From an uncultured Campylobacter sp. (GTDB lineage: Bacteria; Campylobacterota; Campylobacteria; Campylobacterales; Campylobacteraceae): DNA of 26,340 nt. This document shows positions 1 through 8,005 of the stretch, piece after piece (positions within the stretch are counted from its first letter, which is position 1; every line of letters begins with the position of its first letter). Position numbers and translations under genes: made by a program. The notes under the pieces are model-generated. The model searched no databases. It saw only the letters and a program-made list of their open reading frames with translations, and had not been told where the DNA came from. Where the stretch lies: positions 1-26,340 of the forward strand of contig NZ_CALHII010000052.1 of assembly GCF_938030815.1 (NCBI RefSeq), given 5' to 3'.

Positions 1-244
1 AGGGCTTTAAGCAATGCATCAAAAGTAAATTTGTTCCAAGCAGATTTATATAAATTTTAAAATTTAGCTCCTCGCCGTCATATTCGTCGCTCCAAATGGC
101 GACAAGCTTAAAGGCCGTATCGATGTGGGAGCAAAATTTGCTCGCGCCAAAGTCCGCAGCGCTTATGACGCCGATTCTAGGATCACTTTTAAGTTCGGTA
201 AAATTTTTGATCGTTATCACCACGAAGCCTTTAAATTTTATCAA
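1..244 (-). CDS. Possible 3'-truncated hypothetical protein (runs off window edge)
   Basis: On the minus strand a frame stays open from about position 280 to the window edge. From a possible TTG at 244 it reads as about 81 residues with a protein-like alternation of hydrophobic and charged positions (begins MIKFKGFVVITIKNFTELK, later VAIWSDEYDGEELNFKIYIN). There is no ATG in a sensible place and no clear Shine-Dalgarno site before the TTG; GTG codons at residues 8 and 9 are alternatives. I do not recognise the family. It lies downstream of, and in the same direction as, the SurA-like gene. The competing plus-strand frame at 125-361 has a low-quality composition and looks like a shadow. The call rests only on frame openness and composition; it could also be a pseudogene remnant. 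Confidence 0.35.
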   Translation of the reverse strand, partial: MIKFKGFVVITIKNFTELKSDPRIGVISAADFGASKFCSHIDTAFKLVAIWSDEYDGEELNFKIYINLLGTNLLLMHCLKP

Positions 245-338
245 AATTTTACGCGCGAGCGGATAAGCTGCGCGCTTGCCCTTGCGTTATCGGCGTTAAA
301 TTCTATAAAATTTAATGCACGGCGGCGGATTTTAAAAT

Positions 339-1229
339 TTACTGCCTTTTTTGCACTTTGACTTTTGGAGCGGTTTTTGCGCCTTGCGCTTTTGCCTGTG
401 GACGCTCGATAATGCGGATATTGGCGTTTGAGCGGAGTCTGTCGTTGAACTCGGTGATCGCCTTTTTGCGCTCGGAGGTCACGTAGCCTTCGATCGCCTT
501 ATCTTGCACACTGTCAAAATCAAGCGTACGAAGCCCCTTTTTGTCGTTTACGTAAAACATCTCATATCCGTTGCGCGTAGGGATTATCGGCGAAAATTTA
601 CCCTGCTCGACGTTTGTGACGATGTATTTTAGCCCCTCATCCATTTGATTGGTCTTGAGGGTGCCCCTCATCACATACACGTCGCTTGGGCGGAGCTTCG
701 GATTTGCGCGGATCTTATCGAGCGGAGCTTGTGATTTTGCGATATAGCGGGTGAGCGTGATGCTATCGAAAGTCGTGAATAATGAACTATTTTGGCTGTA
801 AAATTTTTTGACATTTTCAGGGGTCGTGCGGTGCTGTACGTCTGCGAATATCGAGCCGTAGAGCTTTTCTTCAAGCAGTGTGCGGCGGACATTTGCTTTA
901 AAGTCATCGTAGTTCATGCCTTGCTTTTGCACAGCGGTTTTGAGTTGGTCTAAGCTAAGCTTATTTTGATCGGCGATCGCTTTGAGCCTCGCGTCGATCT
1001 CCGCGTCATTTACCGCGATGCCGCGGCGTTTAATCTCGGATTGTTGCAGCTTTTGCCCGATTAAAATTTCCATCGCAGCTTGCGGCGAAGCGCCCGTTAG
1101 CTTCTGAACTTTGGCTAGTTCGTAGCCGGTGATGGGCTCATTATCTACCACGGCGATGACGCCGTTTACTACTTCGGCATTTGCACAAACAGCACAGATC
1201 ATTGCGGAAAAAAGCAGTTTCTTTATCAT
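339..1229 (-). CDS. SurA-like periplasmic chaperone / peptidyl-prolyl isomerase family protein
   Basis: 296 residues. The N-terminus MIKKLLFSAMICAVCANA is a typical Sec signal peptide with predicted cleavage after ANA (residue 18). The mature start (VVNGVIAVVDNEPITGYEL) is the characteristic opening of SurA N-domain proteins, in which a short strand precedes the helical chaperone domain. Residues 19-135 look like the SurA_N helical domain; residues about 136-255 fit a parvulin-like region, but I cannot assign catalytic residues. The tail (from 278) is rich in Lys, Gln and Ala. By family it would escort outer-membrane proteins through the periplasm. The arrangement, divergent from gltX and malic enzyme, matches my memory of C. 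jejuni Cj1289-gltX2-Cj1287, which supports orthology with the Cj1289 chaperone. The start is an ATG preceded by AAGG on the minus strand. Confidence 0.85.
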   Translation of the reverse strand: MIKKLLFSAMICAVCANAEVVNGVIAVVDNEPITGYELAKVQKLTGASPQAAMEILIGQKLQQSEIKRRGIAVNDAEIDARLKAIADQNKLSLDQLKTAVQKQGMNYDDFKANVRRTLLEEKLYGSIFADVQHRTTPENVKKFYSQNSSLFTTFDSITLTRYIAKSQAPLDKIRANPKLRPSDVYVMRGTLKTNQMDEGLKYIVTNVEQGKFSPIIPTRNGYEMFYVNDKKGLRTLDFDSVQDKAIEGYVTSERKKAITEFNDRLRSNANIRIIERPQAKAQGAKTAPKVKVQKRQ

Positions 1230-1257
1230 TTTTAACCTTTATTTAGTCTTTTTGCTT

Positions 1258-1281
1258 TATAATTACAAGATTGCGATTATA
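1258..1281. promoter_or_regulatory. Overlapping divergent -10 elements for surA-like gene and gltX
   Basis: The 84-bp gap between the two divergent genes contains a perfect TATAAT on the plus strand at 1258-1263, about 50 bp before the gltX ATG. It also contains a perfect TATAAT on the minus strand at 1281-1276, about 47 bp before the SurA-like ATG. Epsilonproteobacterial sigma-70 promoters depend mainly on the -10 element, so both are credible. Each transcript would run through the other's -10, so the two promoters may interfere. Assignment is by motif and spacing only. Confidence 0.45.
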
Positions 1282-1313
1282 ACATTAAATGGTAATTTTT
1301 GCAAAGGAATTTT

Positions 1314-2693
1314 ATGATAGTAACTCGTTTTGCGCCGAGTCCTACGGGATATTTACATATCGGCGGACTTAGAACGGCGCTTTTTAGTTATCTTTATGCT
1401 AGGGCAAAGGGCGGCAAATTCCTGCTGCGTATTGAGGACACTGATCTGAAGCGCAATTCGCAGGAGGCTGCTGAGGCGATCGAGGAAGCCTTTAAGTGGT
1501 GCAATCTGGACTATGACGGGCAGATCGTGTATCAAAGCTCGCGCTTTGATCTTTACAAACAATACGTCCAAAAGCTGCTAGATGAGGGCAAGGCATACAA
1601 ATGCTATATGAGTAAGGACGAGCTGGATGAGCTGCGCGCGCAGCAGGAAGCTCGCAAAGAGCGCCCGCGCTACGATAACCGCTATCGCGACTTTACCGGC
1701 ACGCCGCCTGCTGGGATCGAGCCCGTAATCCGCATCAAATCCCCGCTTAGCGGCACGATAGAATTTAGTGACGGCATCAAGGGCGAGATAAAATTTAACG
1801 CTGCCGATATTTTGGACGATTTCATCATCGCCAGAAGCGACGGCACGCCTACGTATAACTTTACGGTCGTGATAGACGACGCGCTGATGGGCGTCACGGA
1901 CGTGATCCGCGGCGACGATCATCTAAGCAACACCCCAAAGCAGATCGTGCTGTATAACGCGCTAGGCTTTAAAATCCCGAAATTTTACCACGTCGCGATG
2001 ATTAACGGCACCGACGGCAGCAAGCTGAGCAAACGCCACGGCGCTACCGACGTGATGGAGTATAAGCGTATGGGCTATCTGCCGCAAGCTCTGCTAAATT
2101 TCTTAGTACGCCTGGGCTGGAGCCACGGGGATGATGAAATTTTTAGCATGGAGGAGATGAAGCGATACTTTGATCCTAACCATATTAGCAAGAGCGCTAG
2201 CACCTTCAATCAAACCAAGCTTGAGTGGCTAAATGCGCATTATATTAAAAACTCTGACGACGATGAGCTTGCCGTGCAGCTTGTGGAATTCGGCGTCGAT
2301 ATCCGTTCGCATGCAAAAAAATATCTCATCGCGCAGCAGTACAAACAGCGCGCAAAGACGCTAGTGGAGATGGCTGAGGGCATTAAAATTCTTCTAAATC
2401 GCCCGAGCTGCTATGACGAGAAGGCGTATAAGAAATTTGTAACCGAAAGTTCGCTAAGCTTACTCGCAAAATTTGCGGATACTTTAAGCGCAAATTTAAA
2501 CGCAAAGGAGTGCGAGGAGGAGACGATGAAATTTTTGGACGCAAACGGCGCCAAGCTAAAAGACCTGGCTCAGCCGCTGCGCGTTGCGATCACGGGGGGA
2601 AGCGTAAGTCCGTCGATTTTTGAAATTTGTGAAATTTTAGGAAGCGACGAAGTTAAAACGAGAATTTCAAATTTAATCAAAAAAGGATTATAA
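1314..2693 (+). CDS. gltX: Glutamyl-tRNA synthetase (class I aaRS), probable GltX2 paralogue
   Basis: 459 residues from ATG 1314, chosen over the in-frame TTG at 1299 because AAGGAA lies 5-10 bases before 1314 and the protein then starts with the family's usual MIVTRFAPSPTGYLHIGG. The class I signature HIGH appears as HIGG (15-18) and KMSKS appears as KLSKR (237-241). The central DDFIIARSDGTPTYNF and IRGDDHLSNTPKQ segments are typical of bacterial GluRS. It charges tRNA with glutamate using ATP. Campylobacter lack GlnRS and usually have two GluRS genes; in H. pylori the second one mainly charges tRNA-Gln to make the substrate for GatCAB. The location beside malic enzyme suggests the gltX2 copy, but tRNA preference cannot be read from sequence alone. 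The stop codon is one base before the next start, so co-transcription is very likely. Confidence 0.93.
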   Translation: MIVTRFAPSPTGYLHIGGLRTALFSYLYARAKGGKFLLRIEDTDLKRNSQEAAEAIEEAFKWCNLDYDGQIVYQSSRFDLYKQYVQKLLDEGKAYKCYMSKDELDELRAQQEARKERPRYDNRYRDFTGTPPAGIEPVIRIKSPLSGTIEFSDGIKGEIKFNAADILDDFIIARSDGTPTYNFTVVIDDALMGVTDVIRGDDHLSNTPKQIVLYNALGFKIPKFYHVAMINGTDGSKLSKRHGATDVMEYKRMGYLPQALLNFLVRLGWSHGDDEIFSMEEMKRYFDPNHISKSASTFNQTKLEWLNAHYIKNSDDDELAVQLVEFGVDIRSHAKKYLIAQQYKQRAKTLVEMAEGIKILLNRPSCYDEKAYKKFVTESSLSLLAKFADTLSANLNAKECEEETMKFLDANGAKLKDLAQPLRVAITGGSVSPSIFEICEILGSDEVKTRISNLIKKGL

Positions 2694-2694
2694 A

Positions 2695-3951
2695 ATGGCT
2701 AAAGTAAACGTTGAAGCGGCTTTAAAGTACCACATAGGCGGTAAAATCGGAACGAATGTAAAAACCCCGTGCGATACGGCGGAGGATTTGGCGCTTGCAT
2801 ATACGCCGGGCGTCGCGGAGCCTTGCAAGGTGATCGAGAATGATCACGAAGCCGCGTTTAAATACACTAATAAAGCCAATCTCGTAGCCGTTATCACCAA
2901 CGGCACGGCGGTTTTAGGGCTTGGTGATATCGGCGCGATCGCCGGAAAGCCCGTAATGGAGGGCAAGGCGGTTTTGTTTAAAAAATTCGGCGGCGTAGAT
3001 GCCTTCGATATCGAGATCGACGAAAAAGATCCTAAAAAGATAATTGAAATTTGCAAAGCGATAGCGCCTACGTTCGGCGGTATAAATTTAGAGGACATTA
3101 AAGCTCCCGAGTGCTTCGAGATCGAGCGCGAGTTACAAAAAGCCGTCGACATCCCCGTCATGCACGACGATCAGCACGGCACCGCGATGATTACGGGCGC
3201 AGGGTTAATCAACGCAGCCATCATCAGCGGCAAAAAGATCAAGGATATGAAGATCGTAGTTAGCGGCTCGGGCGCTGCGGGCATAGCGTGTGCGAAGATG
3301 TATCAAAATTTAGGTGCTAAACATATCATAATGCTTGACTCCAAAGGGGTGATCCACAAGGGTCGCACCGATCTTACCGAGCAAAAGAAAGAATTTGCCC
3401 TAGATACCGCAGATCGCACGCTAGAGGATGCGATGAAGGGTGCGGATATGTTTTTAGGACTTAGTAAGCCGGGCGTTTTAACCAAAGAGATGGTAAAGAC
3501 TATGGCGCCACATCCAATCATTTTTGCGCTTGCAAATCCGGTACCGGAAATTTATCCAAGCGAGGTCGAGGAAGTAAGAAGCGACGCGATCGTAGGCACG
3601 GGCAGAAGCGACTTTGCAAATCAGATCAATAACGTTTTGGGCTTTCCGTATATCTTCCGCGGCGCGCTTGACGTAAGAGCCAAAAAGATCACCGAAAATA
3701 TGAAGATTGCGGCCGCTCGCGCGATGGCAGATCTTGCTCGCGAAGAGGTTCCTGCGGAAATCCGCAAGATGTTGGGTAAGGATAATTTAAAATTCGGCAA
3801 AGACTACGTGATCCCAAATCCTTTCGATCCACGCGTATTTGCCGTGATCTCGACGGCGGTCGCAAAAGCTGCGGTGGACGACGGCGTTGCTCGCATCAAA
3901 GAGTTTGACATTGCGGCTTATAAAAAGAGCCTAGAAGCTAAAAAGCTATGA
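2695..3951 (+). CDS. NAD(P)-dependent malic enzyme (malate oxidoreductase, decarboxylating)
   Basis: 418 residues, converting malate to pyruvate, CO2 and NAD(P)H in the cytoplasm. It is the short bacterial form without a phosphotransacetylase-like C-terminal domain. Visible family features are YTPGVAEPC near residue 36, the lysine-bearing segment VMEGKAVLFKKFGGVDAF (about 89-106), the metal-site region GGINLEDIKAPECFEIE (about 128-144), HDDQHGTA (about 157-164) and the nucleotide-binding glycine-rich loop SGSGAAGIACAKMY (about 191-204). It starts one base after the gltX stop, with AAGGA inside the gltX 3' end serving as ribosome binding site, so the two are translationally close. In asaccharolytic Campylobacter it feeds pyruvate from organic acids. 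NAD versus NADP preference is not determined. Confidence 0.95.
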   Translation: MAKVNVEAALKYHIGGKIGTNVKTPCDTAEDLALAYTPGVAEPCKVIENDHEAAFKYTNKANLVAVITNGTAVLGLGDIGAIAGKPVMEGKAVLFKKFGGVDAFDIEIDEKDPKKIIEICKAIAPTFGGINLEDIKAPECFEIERELQKAVDIPVMHDDQHGTAMITGAGLINAAIISGKKIKDMKIVVSGSGAAGIACAKMYQNLGAKHIIMLDSKGVIHKGRTDLTEQKKEFALDTADRTLEDAMKGADMFLGLSKPGVLTKEMVKTMAPHPIIFALANPVPEIYPSEVEEVRSDAIVGTGRSDFANQINNVLGFPYIFRGALDVRAKKITENMKIAAARAMADLAREEVPAEIRKMLGKDNLKFGKDYVIPNPFDPRVFAVISTAVAKAAVDDGVARIKEFDIAAYKKSLEAKKL

Positions 3952-3995
3952 TTCCTTGCTCCTGCGCGAGGCGAGATTAAATTTAAGAGGCGTAA

Positions 3996-5444
3996 ATGAA
4001 AGATTTGGCTTTACTTACCGATTTTTATCAGCTTAGTATGATGCAGGGCTATTTTTTTACAAAGCCCGATCAGACGGCGGTTTTTGACGTTTTTTACCGC
4101 AAAAACCCAAGCGGCGGCGGCTACGCGATATTTTGCGGCTTAAACGAGGTCGTGGATTATATCGAAAACTTAAAATTTAGCGAGGACGACATCGCGTATC
4201 TAAAAAGTTTAAATTTCTTTAAGCCGGAATTTTTGGAATTTCTAAGAGGCTTTAAATTTAGCGGCGAAATTTACGCAATGGATGAGGGGCAGATCGTATT
4301 TCCGCACGAGCCGCTTATCCGCGTCAAAGCAAATATCATGGAGGCGCAGCTCATCGAGACCGCGATCCTAAATACTATAAATTTCCAAACTCTCATCGCT
4401 ACGAAAAGCTCGCGTATAAACTTTAGCGCTCAGGGAGATTCGGTGATGGAGTTTGGCTTGCGCCGTGCTCAGGGGCGAAGTGCGGGCATCTACGGCGCAA
4501 AGGCTGCGATTATAGGCGGTTGCAGCGCCACGTCAAACGTGCTCGCCGCAAAGAAATTTGACGTCCCTGCGATCGGCACTCACTCGCACTCGTGGATTCA
4601 GAGCTTTGATAGCGAGCTGGAGGCGTTTCGCGCCTACGCTAAAATTTATCCGAACAGCACGCTTTTGCTCGTCGATACCTACGATACTCTCGCAAGCGGC
4701 GTGCCGAATGCGATTACGGTTTTTAAAGAGCTGCGCGCGAGCGGTCATAAGCCGCTTGGAATCCGCATTGATTCGGGCGATCTGGAGTATCTGACCAAAC
4801 AGGCGCGCAAGATGCTCGATGCTGCGGGCTTTAATGACGCAAAGATCACTGCGTCGAATGATCTAGACGAATATGCGATCGATCAGCTCAAGCTTTTTGA
4901 TGCCAAAATTGATAGCTGGGGGATCGGCACTAGGCTTATTACCGGCGGAGACAGTTCGAGTCTAGGCGGTGTGTATAAGCTAAGCGGTATCGAAAAAGAT
5001 GGCGAGATCATAGCTAAGATCAAAATTTCAAACGATCCGCGCAAGATCAATAACCCCGGCTACAAGCAGGTCTTTAGACTCTACGACAAAGATAACGGCA
5101 TGGCGCTTGCCGATCTGATCACGCTTGAGGGCGAGAGCATAGACGAGAGCGCGCCGCTTGAAATTTTTCACCCTCTTTACACCTACAAGCGTAAAATTTT
5201 AACGAATTTTAGCGCGCATAAGCTCTTGCGTCCCGTTTTTAAGGAAGGCAAATTCGTAGGCGTGCGCCGCACGGTAAGCGAGATCGCGCGTTTTAGTAAG
5301 AAGCAAAAGAGCAAATTTTGGCTCGAGCACCTTCGCAACGTCCATCCGCAAAGCTACAAAGTGGATCTCTCTCAAAAGCTTTGGGATATCCGAAAATCAC
5401 TCATCAACGAGTGTAACCTAAATTTAAAGGAGAAATATGTTTAA
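3996..5444 (+). CDS. pncB: Nicotinate phosphoribosyltransferase
   Basis: 482 residues. It joins nicotinate to PRPP to give nicotinate mononucleotide (Preiss-Handler salvage of NAD). The N-terminus DLALLTDFYQLSMMQGYF is diagnostic of the family. Further hallmarks are MEFGLRRAQG (151-160), GTHSHSWIQSF (194-204, carrying the conserved His pair near the phosphoribosyl site), and LGIRIDSGDL around 256-265, the PRPP/phosphate-binding segment. It resembles the long bacterial form with a C-terminal extension. It is separated by 44 bases from malic enzyme and preceded by AGAGG, with no terminator seen between, so co-transcription with gltX-malic enzyme is possible. Its last eight bases overlap the next gene. 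Confidence 0.93.
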   Translation: MKDLALLTDFYQLSMMQGYFFTKPDQTAVFDVFYRKNPSGGGYAIFCGLNEVVDYIENLKFSEDDIAYLKSLNFFKPEFLEFLRGFKFSGEIYAMDEGQIVFPHEPLIRVKANIMEAQLIETAILNTINFQTLIATKSSRINFSAQGDSVMEFGLRRAQGRSAGIYGAKAAIIGGCSATSNVLAAKKFDVPAIGTHSHSWIQSFDSELEAFRAYAKIYPNSTLLLVDTYDTLASGVPNAITVFKELRASGHKPLGIRIDSGDLEYLTKQARKMLDAAGFNDAKITASNDLDEYAIDQLKLFDAKIDSWGIGTRLITGGDSSSLGGVYKLSGIEKDGEIIAKIKISNDPRKINNPGYKQVFRLYDKDNGMALADLITLEGESIDESAPLEIFHPLYTYKRKILTNFSAHKLLRPVFKEGKFVGVRRTVSEIARFSKKQKSKFWLEHLRNVHPQSYKVDLSQKLWDIRKSLINECNLNLKEKYV

Positions 5445-5808
5445 AGTTCTATCGTGCGCCACTTTGGCGTTAGTTTTGCTAGGATGCGGCTCAAACCAAC
5501 TCCGCCAATCCCCGGACAGCGCTATGAATAAGCAAGCACAAAGCGAAAAAACCATAACCAAAGAGAACGCAAAGACCTTCTATTTTATCGATGAGCAGGG
5601 CAAAAAACTATCGCTTAGCTCAAACGACGATTTTAATACCGCCGTGTTAAAGGACGATAGCGGCAAAAGTTACAACCTCAAGCGCGAGCGTGCCGCCGAC
5701 GGCATCTATATGGAAAACAAAGACGGAGTGAGCATCCACTTCAAAAAAGGTGAGGGTATAGTGGAGTTTAGCAAATACAAATCCATCCCGATCACCGAGG
5801 TCAAATAA
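5437..5808 (+). CDS. Small lipoprotein, possibly MliC-like lysozyme inhibitor
   Basis: 123 residues. The signal sequence ends in a lipobox (LVLLGC, Cys17), followed by a flexible Ser/Gln/Asn-rich linker to about residue 45, so the protein is expected to be lipid-anchored. The folded part (about 46-123) has the layout of the MliC/PliC family (membrane-bound inhibitor of C-type lysozyme): a short strand FIDEQGKKLSL, a middle strand with SYNLKRERAADGIYMEN, and a final KKGEGIVEF. The conserved serine of the family's SGxxY loop appears to be absent here (AADGIY). The fit is by eye and suggestive only; a generic Campylobacter lipoprotein is the alternative. It starts inside the end of pncB (8-base overlap) with a good AAGGAG site, so it is translated from the same message. 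A strong terminator follows. Confidence 0.6.
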   Translation: MFKVLSCATLALVLLGCGSNQLRQSPDSAMNKQAQSEKTITKENAKTFYFIDEQGKKLSLSSNDDFNTAVLKDDSGKSYNLKRERAADGIYMENKDGVSIHFKKGEGIVEFSKYKSIPITEVK

Positions 5809-5823
5809 ACTTTAAAATTTTTT

Positions 5824-5863
5824 GGTTAAATTCCGATTTAGCGCCGGAATTTAGCCCTTTTTT
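5824..5863 (+). terminator. Intrinsic terminator after the lipoprotein gene
   Basis: GGTTAAATTCCG (5824-5835) pairs with CGGAATTTAGCC (5845-5856) as a 12-bp stem with one T-G pair and a 9-base loop, followed after one C by six T residues (5858-5863). This is the best rho-independent terminator in the window and ends the gltX-to-lipoprotein unit. It lies only 23 bases before the mqnA start. Confidence 0.75.
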
Positions 5864-5880
5864 CTGCGCTAAATTCGGAG
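5833..5880 (+). promoter_or_regulatory. Possible alternative hairpin covering the mqnA ribosome binding site
   Basis: CCGATTTAGCGC (5833-5844) can pair with GCGCTAAATTCGG (5866-5878) over 12 base pairs with one bulged T. This uses the 5' arm tip and loop of the preceding terminator and covers the GG of the GGAG ribosome binding site (5877-5880) of mqnA. Terminator and sequestering hairpin are mutually exclusive in part, the layout of an attenuator. The many TAAATT words in this genome make accidental pairing more likely than usual. Confidence 0.3.
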
Positions 5881-5886
5881 AAAGTC

Positions 5887-6579
5887 ATGTTATTAGGCAA
5901 AATTGATTATCTAAATTTGCTCCCATTTCACGTATTTTTAAAATCACTTCCGCTGCCGTCTTATGTTAAAAAATCGATAGAATTTAAAAAAGGGGTGCCG
6001 AGCAAACTCTGCGCCGATCTTTATTATAGGCGCATAGACGCTGCGGTAATCTCGAGCATCGAAAGTCGCCGCGCAAAATACCGCAGACTGCCTCTTGGAA
6101 TCGTCGCAAAGCGTGAGGTGCTAAGCGTGCTCGTGCGCAAAAACTCGGCGCCCAGACTCGATCCTGCGTCGATGAGCTCAAATATGCTAGCTCGCGTGCT
6201 AGATCTTAGCGGCGAGGTGTTAATCGGCGATAATGCTCTAAAGGCTCTGCTTTCGCAGGGTAGGGATAAATTCTACGATCTGGGCGAAATTTGGCAGCAG
6301 CGCACGGGCTTGCCCTTCGTTTTCGGGCGGCTGTGCTGCGTGAAAAACGATAAGGCTTACTCGCGCCTGGCGACGAAATTTTTACGATCGCGCATTAAAA
6401 TTCCAAGATATATCCTGCAAAGCTACGCCTTTTCGCGTGACATAAAAGAGCGTGAAATTTTAAATTATCTGAAATTTATAGGCTATGAGATCGGCGTTCG
6501 CGAGGAGCTGGCGCTGAAAAAATTTATCGCTAAAGCCAAAAAATTAAAATTTAATCCGGTTCAAAAGGAGGAACTATGA
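5887..6579 (+). CDS. mqnA: Chorismate dehydratase MqnA (futalosine menaquinone pathway)
   Basis: 230 residues. MqnA removes water from chorismate to give 3-enolpyruvoyl-benzoate, the first step of the futalosine route to menaquinone, which Campylobacter and Helicobacter use instead of the classical Men pathway. The opening GKIDYLNLLPFHVFL matches the family's G-x-I-x-YLN-x-LP start, and GVPSKLCADLYYRRIDAAVISS (about 36-57) matches the conserved substrate-cleft segment ending in the invariant SS pair. The family has a periplasmic-binding-protein type II fold. It is somewhat shorter than many MqnA proteins (usually 260-290), the C-terminal part being compact and lysine-rich. ATG 5887 has GGAG upstream. 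Its stop overlaps the gdhA start (ATGA), so the two are translationally coupled. Confidence 0.85.
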   Translation: MLLGKIDYLNLLPFHVFLKSLPLPSYVKKSIEFKKGVPSKLCADLYYRRIDAAVISSIESRRAKYRRLPLGIVAKREVLSVLVRKNSAPRLDPASMSSNMLARVLDLSGEVLIGDNALKALLSQGRDKFYDLGEIWQQRTGLPFVFGRLCCVKNDKAYSRLATKFLRSRIKIPRYILQSYAFSRDIKEREILNYLKFIGYEIGVREELALKKFIAKAKKLKFNPVQKEEL

Positions 6580-7934
6580 AATCTTACATCGACGGCTTGC
6601 TGCTAAATTTAAAGCGTGCCAATCCCGGTCAGGAGGTCTTTATCCAGGCATCGACCGAGATTTTATACTCGCTCATACCGCTTCTAAAGCGCGATGAACG
6701 ATACGTGAAAAATAAAATTTTAGAGCGTATTTTGGCGCCCGAGCGCACGATGATGTTTCGCGTCGTCTATATGAGCGACGGCGGCGAGCCCTGCGTGCAT
6801 ACGGGATATCGCATAGAGTTCAACTCCGCTCTGGGCCCTTACAAAGGCGGTTTGCGCTTTCATCCGAGTGTAAATTTGGGCGTTTTAAAATTTTTAGGGT
6901 TTGAGCAAATTTTTAAAAATTCCCTCACGGGTCTTAATATCGGCGGCGCAAAAGGCGGTGCAAATTTCGATCCTAAGGGCAAGAGCGACGGCGAGATTAT
7001 GAGATTTTGCCAAGCTTTTATGCTTGAGCTTCACCGCCTAATCAGCTCCAATACCGACGTGCCCGCGGGCGACATCGGCGTGGGCGGCCGCGAGATCGGC
7101 TATATGTACGGCGCGTATAAAAAGCTCACCCGCAGATTCGACGGCGCGCTTACGGGCAAGGGGCTAAGCTGGGGAGGCAGCCTCGCGCGCACCGAGGCTA
7201 CGGGCTACGGCTCCGTGTATTTTGCAAACGAGATGTTAGCTACCAGGGGCGATTCGCTGCACGGTAAAATTTGCACGATCTCGGGCGCCGGCAATGTCGC
7301 GATCTACACCGCCGAAAAGCTCTATCAAATGCAGGCTAAGCCCGTCACCGTAAGCGATTCTACGGGCTTTATCTATGATGCCGAGGGAATCGACGTGGCG
7401 CTTCTTAAAAAGCTAAAAGAGCAGCTGCGCGTAGGGCTTTGCGAATATACCAAGGAGCGCCCCGGCGCAAAATTTACCCCCGTAAGCGCCTATCCCGCAG
7501 GCCGCAACGGCGTGTGGTGCGTGCCGTGCGACGCGGCATTTCCGAGCGCTACGCAAAACGAGCTTAATCTGGACGATGCGCGAACCCTTTACGCCAACGG
7601 ATGTCGCATGGTTTGCGAGGGCGCGAATATGCCCAGCACGCTCGAGGCGGTCGATTTTATGCTCGCGCAAAAGGATCTTCTTTTCGGTCCTGCGAAGGCG
7701 GCGAATGCGGGAGGCGTGGCTACGAGCGGGCTTGAGATGGCGCAAAACGCGCAGATGGCGTCGTGGAGCTTCGAGCAGGTCGATGGCAAGCTACGCGAGA
7801 TCATGCGCCATATATTTCGTACCAGCTACGAGACTTCGAAGGAATTCGGCGCGGAGGGCAATCTCGTGCTGGGCTCGAATATCGCGGGCTTTCGCCGCGT
7901 AGCCGACGCGATGCTGGATCAAGGGCTGGTTTAG
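6576..7934 (+). CDS. gdhA: NADP-type glutamate dehydrogenase
   Basis: 452 residues, the usual length of the hexameric small (class I) enzyme. It interconverts 2-oxoglutarate plus ammonium and glutamate. Conserved features are LGPYKGGLRFHPSVN (87-101), the catalytic-lysine motif GGAKGGANFDPKG (K126), the catalytic Asp in PAGDIGVGGREIGYMYG (D166), and the dinucleotide-binding loop SGAGNVAIYTAEKL in the second domain. The conserved EGANMPST segment follows. NADP preference is inferred from similarity to the GdhA class. It is coupled to mqnA through a 4-base ATGA overlap with GGAGG upstream. A long hairpin follows about 25 bases after the stop. Confidence 0.94.
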   Translation: MKSYIDGLLLNLKRANPGQEVFIQASTEILYSLIPLLKRDERYVKNKILERILAPERTMMFRVVYMSDGGEPCVHTGYRIEFNSALGPYKGGLRFHPSVNLGVLKFLGFEQIFKNSLTGLNIGGAKGGANFDPKGKSDGEIMRFCQAFMLELHRLISSNTDVPAGDIGVGGREIGYMYGAYKKLTRRFDGALTGKGLSWGGSLARTEATGYGSVYFANEMLATRGDSLHGKICTISGAGNVAIYTAEKLYQMQAKPVTVSDSTGFIYDAEGIDVALLKKLKEQLRVGLCEYTKERPGAKFTPVSAYPAGRNGVWCVPCDAAFPSATQNELNLDDARTLYANGCRMVCEGANMPSTLEAVDFMLAQKDLLFGPAKAANAGGVATSGLEMAQNAQMASWSFEQVDGKLREIMRHIFRTSYETSKEFGAEGNLVLGSNIAGFRRVADAMLDQGLV

Positions 7935-7959
7935 GCCTGCTTATGGCGCCCAAAGTCGC

Positions 7960-8005
7960 AGCTCGCTTTTAAATTTAAACTCTTTAAATTTACGGCGAGC
8001 TTTTG
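7960..8005 (+). terminator. Probable terminator hairpin after gdhA
   Basis: AGCTCGC (7960-7966) pairs with GCGAGCT (7995-8001), and inside this TAAATTTAAA (7970-7979) pairs with TTTAAATTTA (7983-7992) around a CTC loop, with small internal asymmetry (TTT against CG). TTTT follows at 8001-8004. The stem is long and palindromic, but the T run is short, so termination is likely rather than certain. Confidence 0.55.

Noticed and set aside
125..361. Plus-strand frame of 78 codons at the left edge
   Set aside because: Its composition looks like a shadow, and its end runs into the 3' end of the SurA-like gene. The minus-strand frame over 1-244 is more protein-like.
7413..7902. Several frames of 70-110 codons on both strands inside gdhA
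   Set aside because: They are shadows of a GC-rich conserved gene; their products are rich in Arg, Ala and Ser with no start signals.
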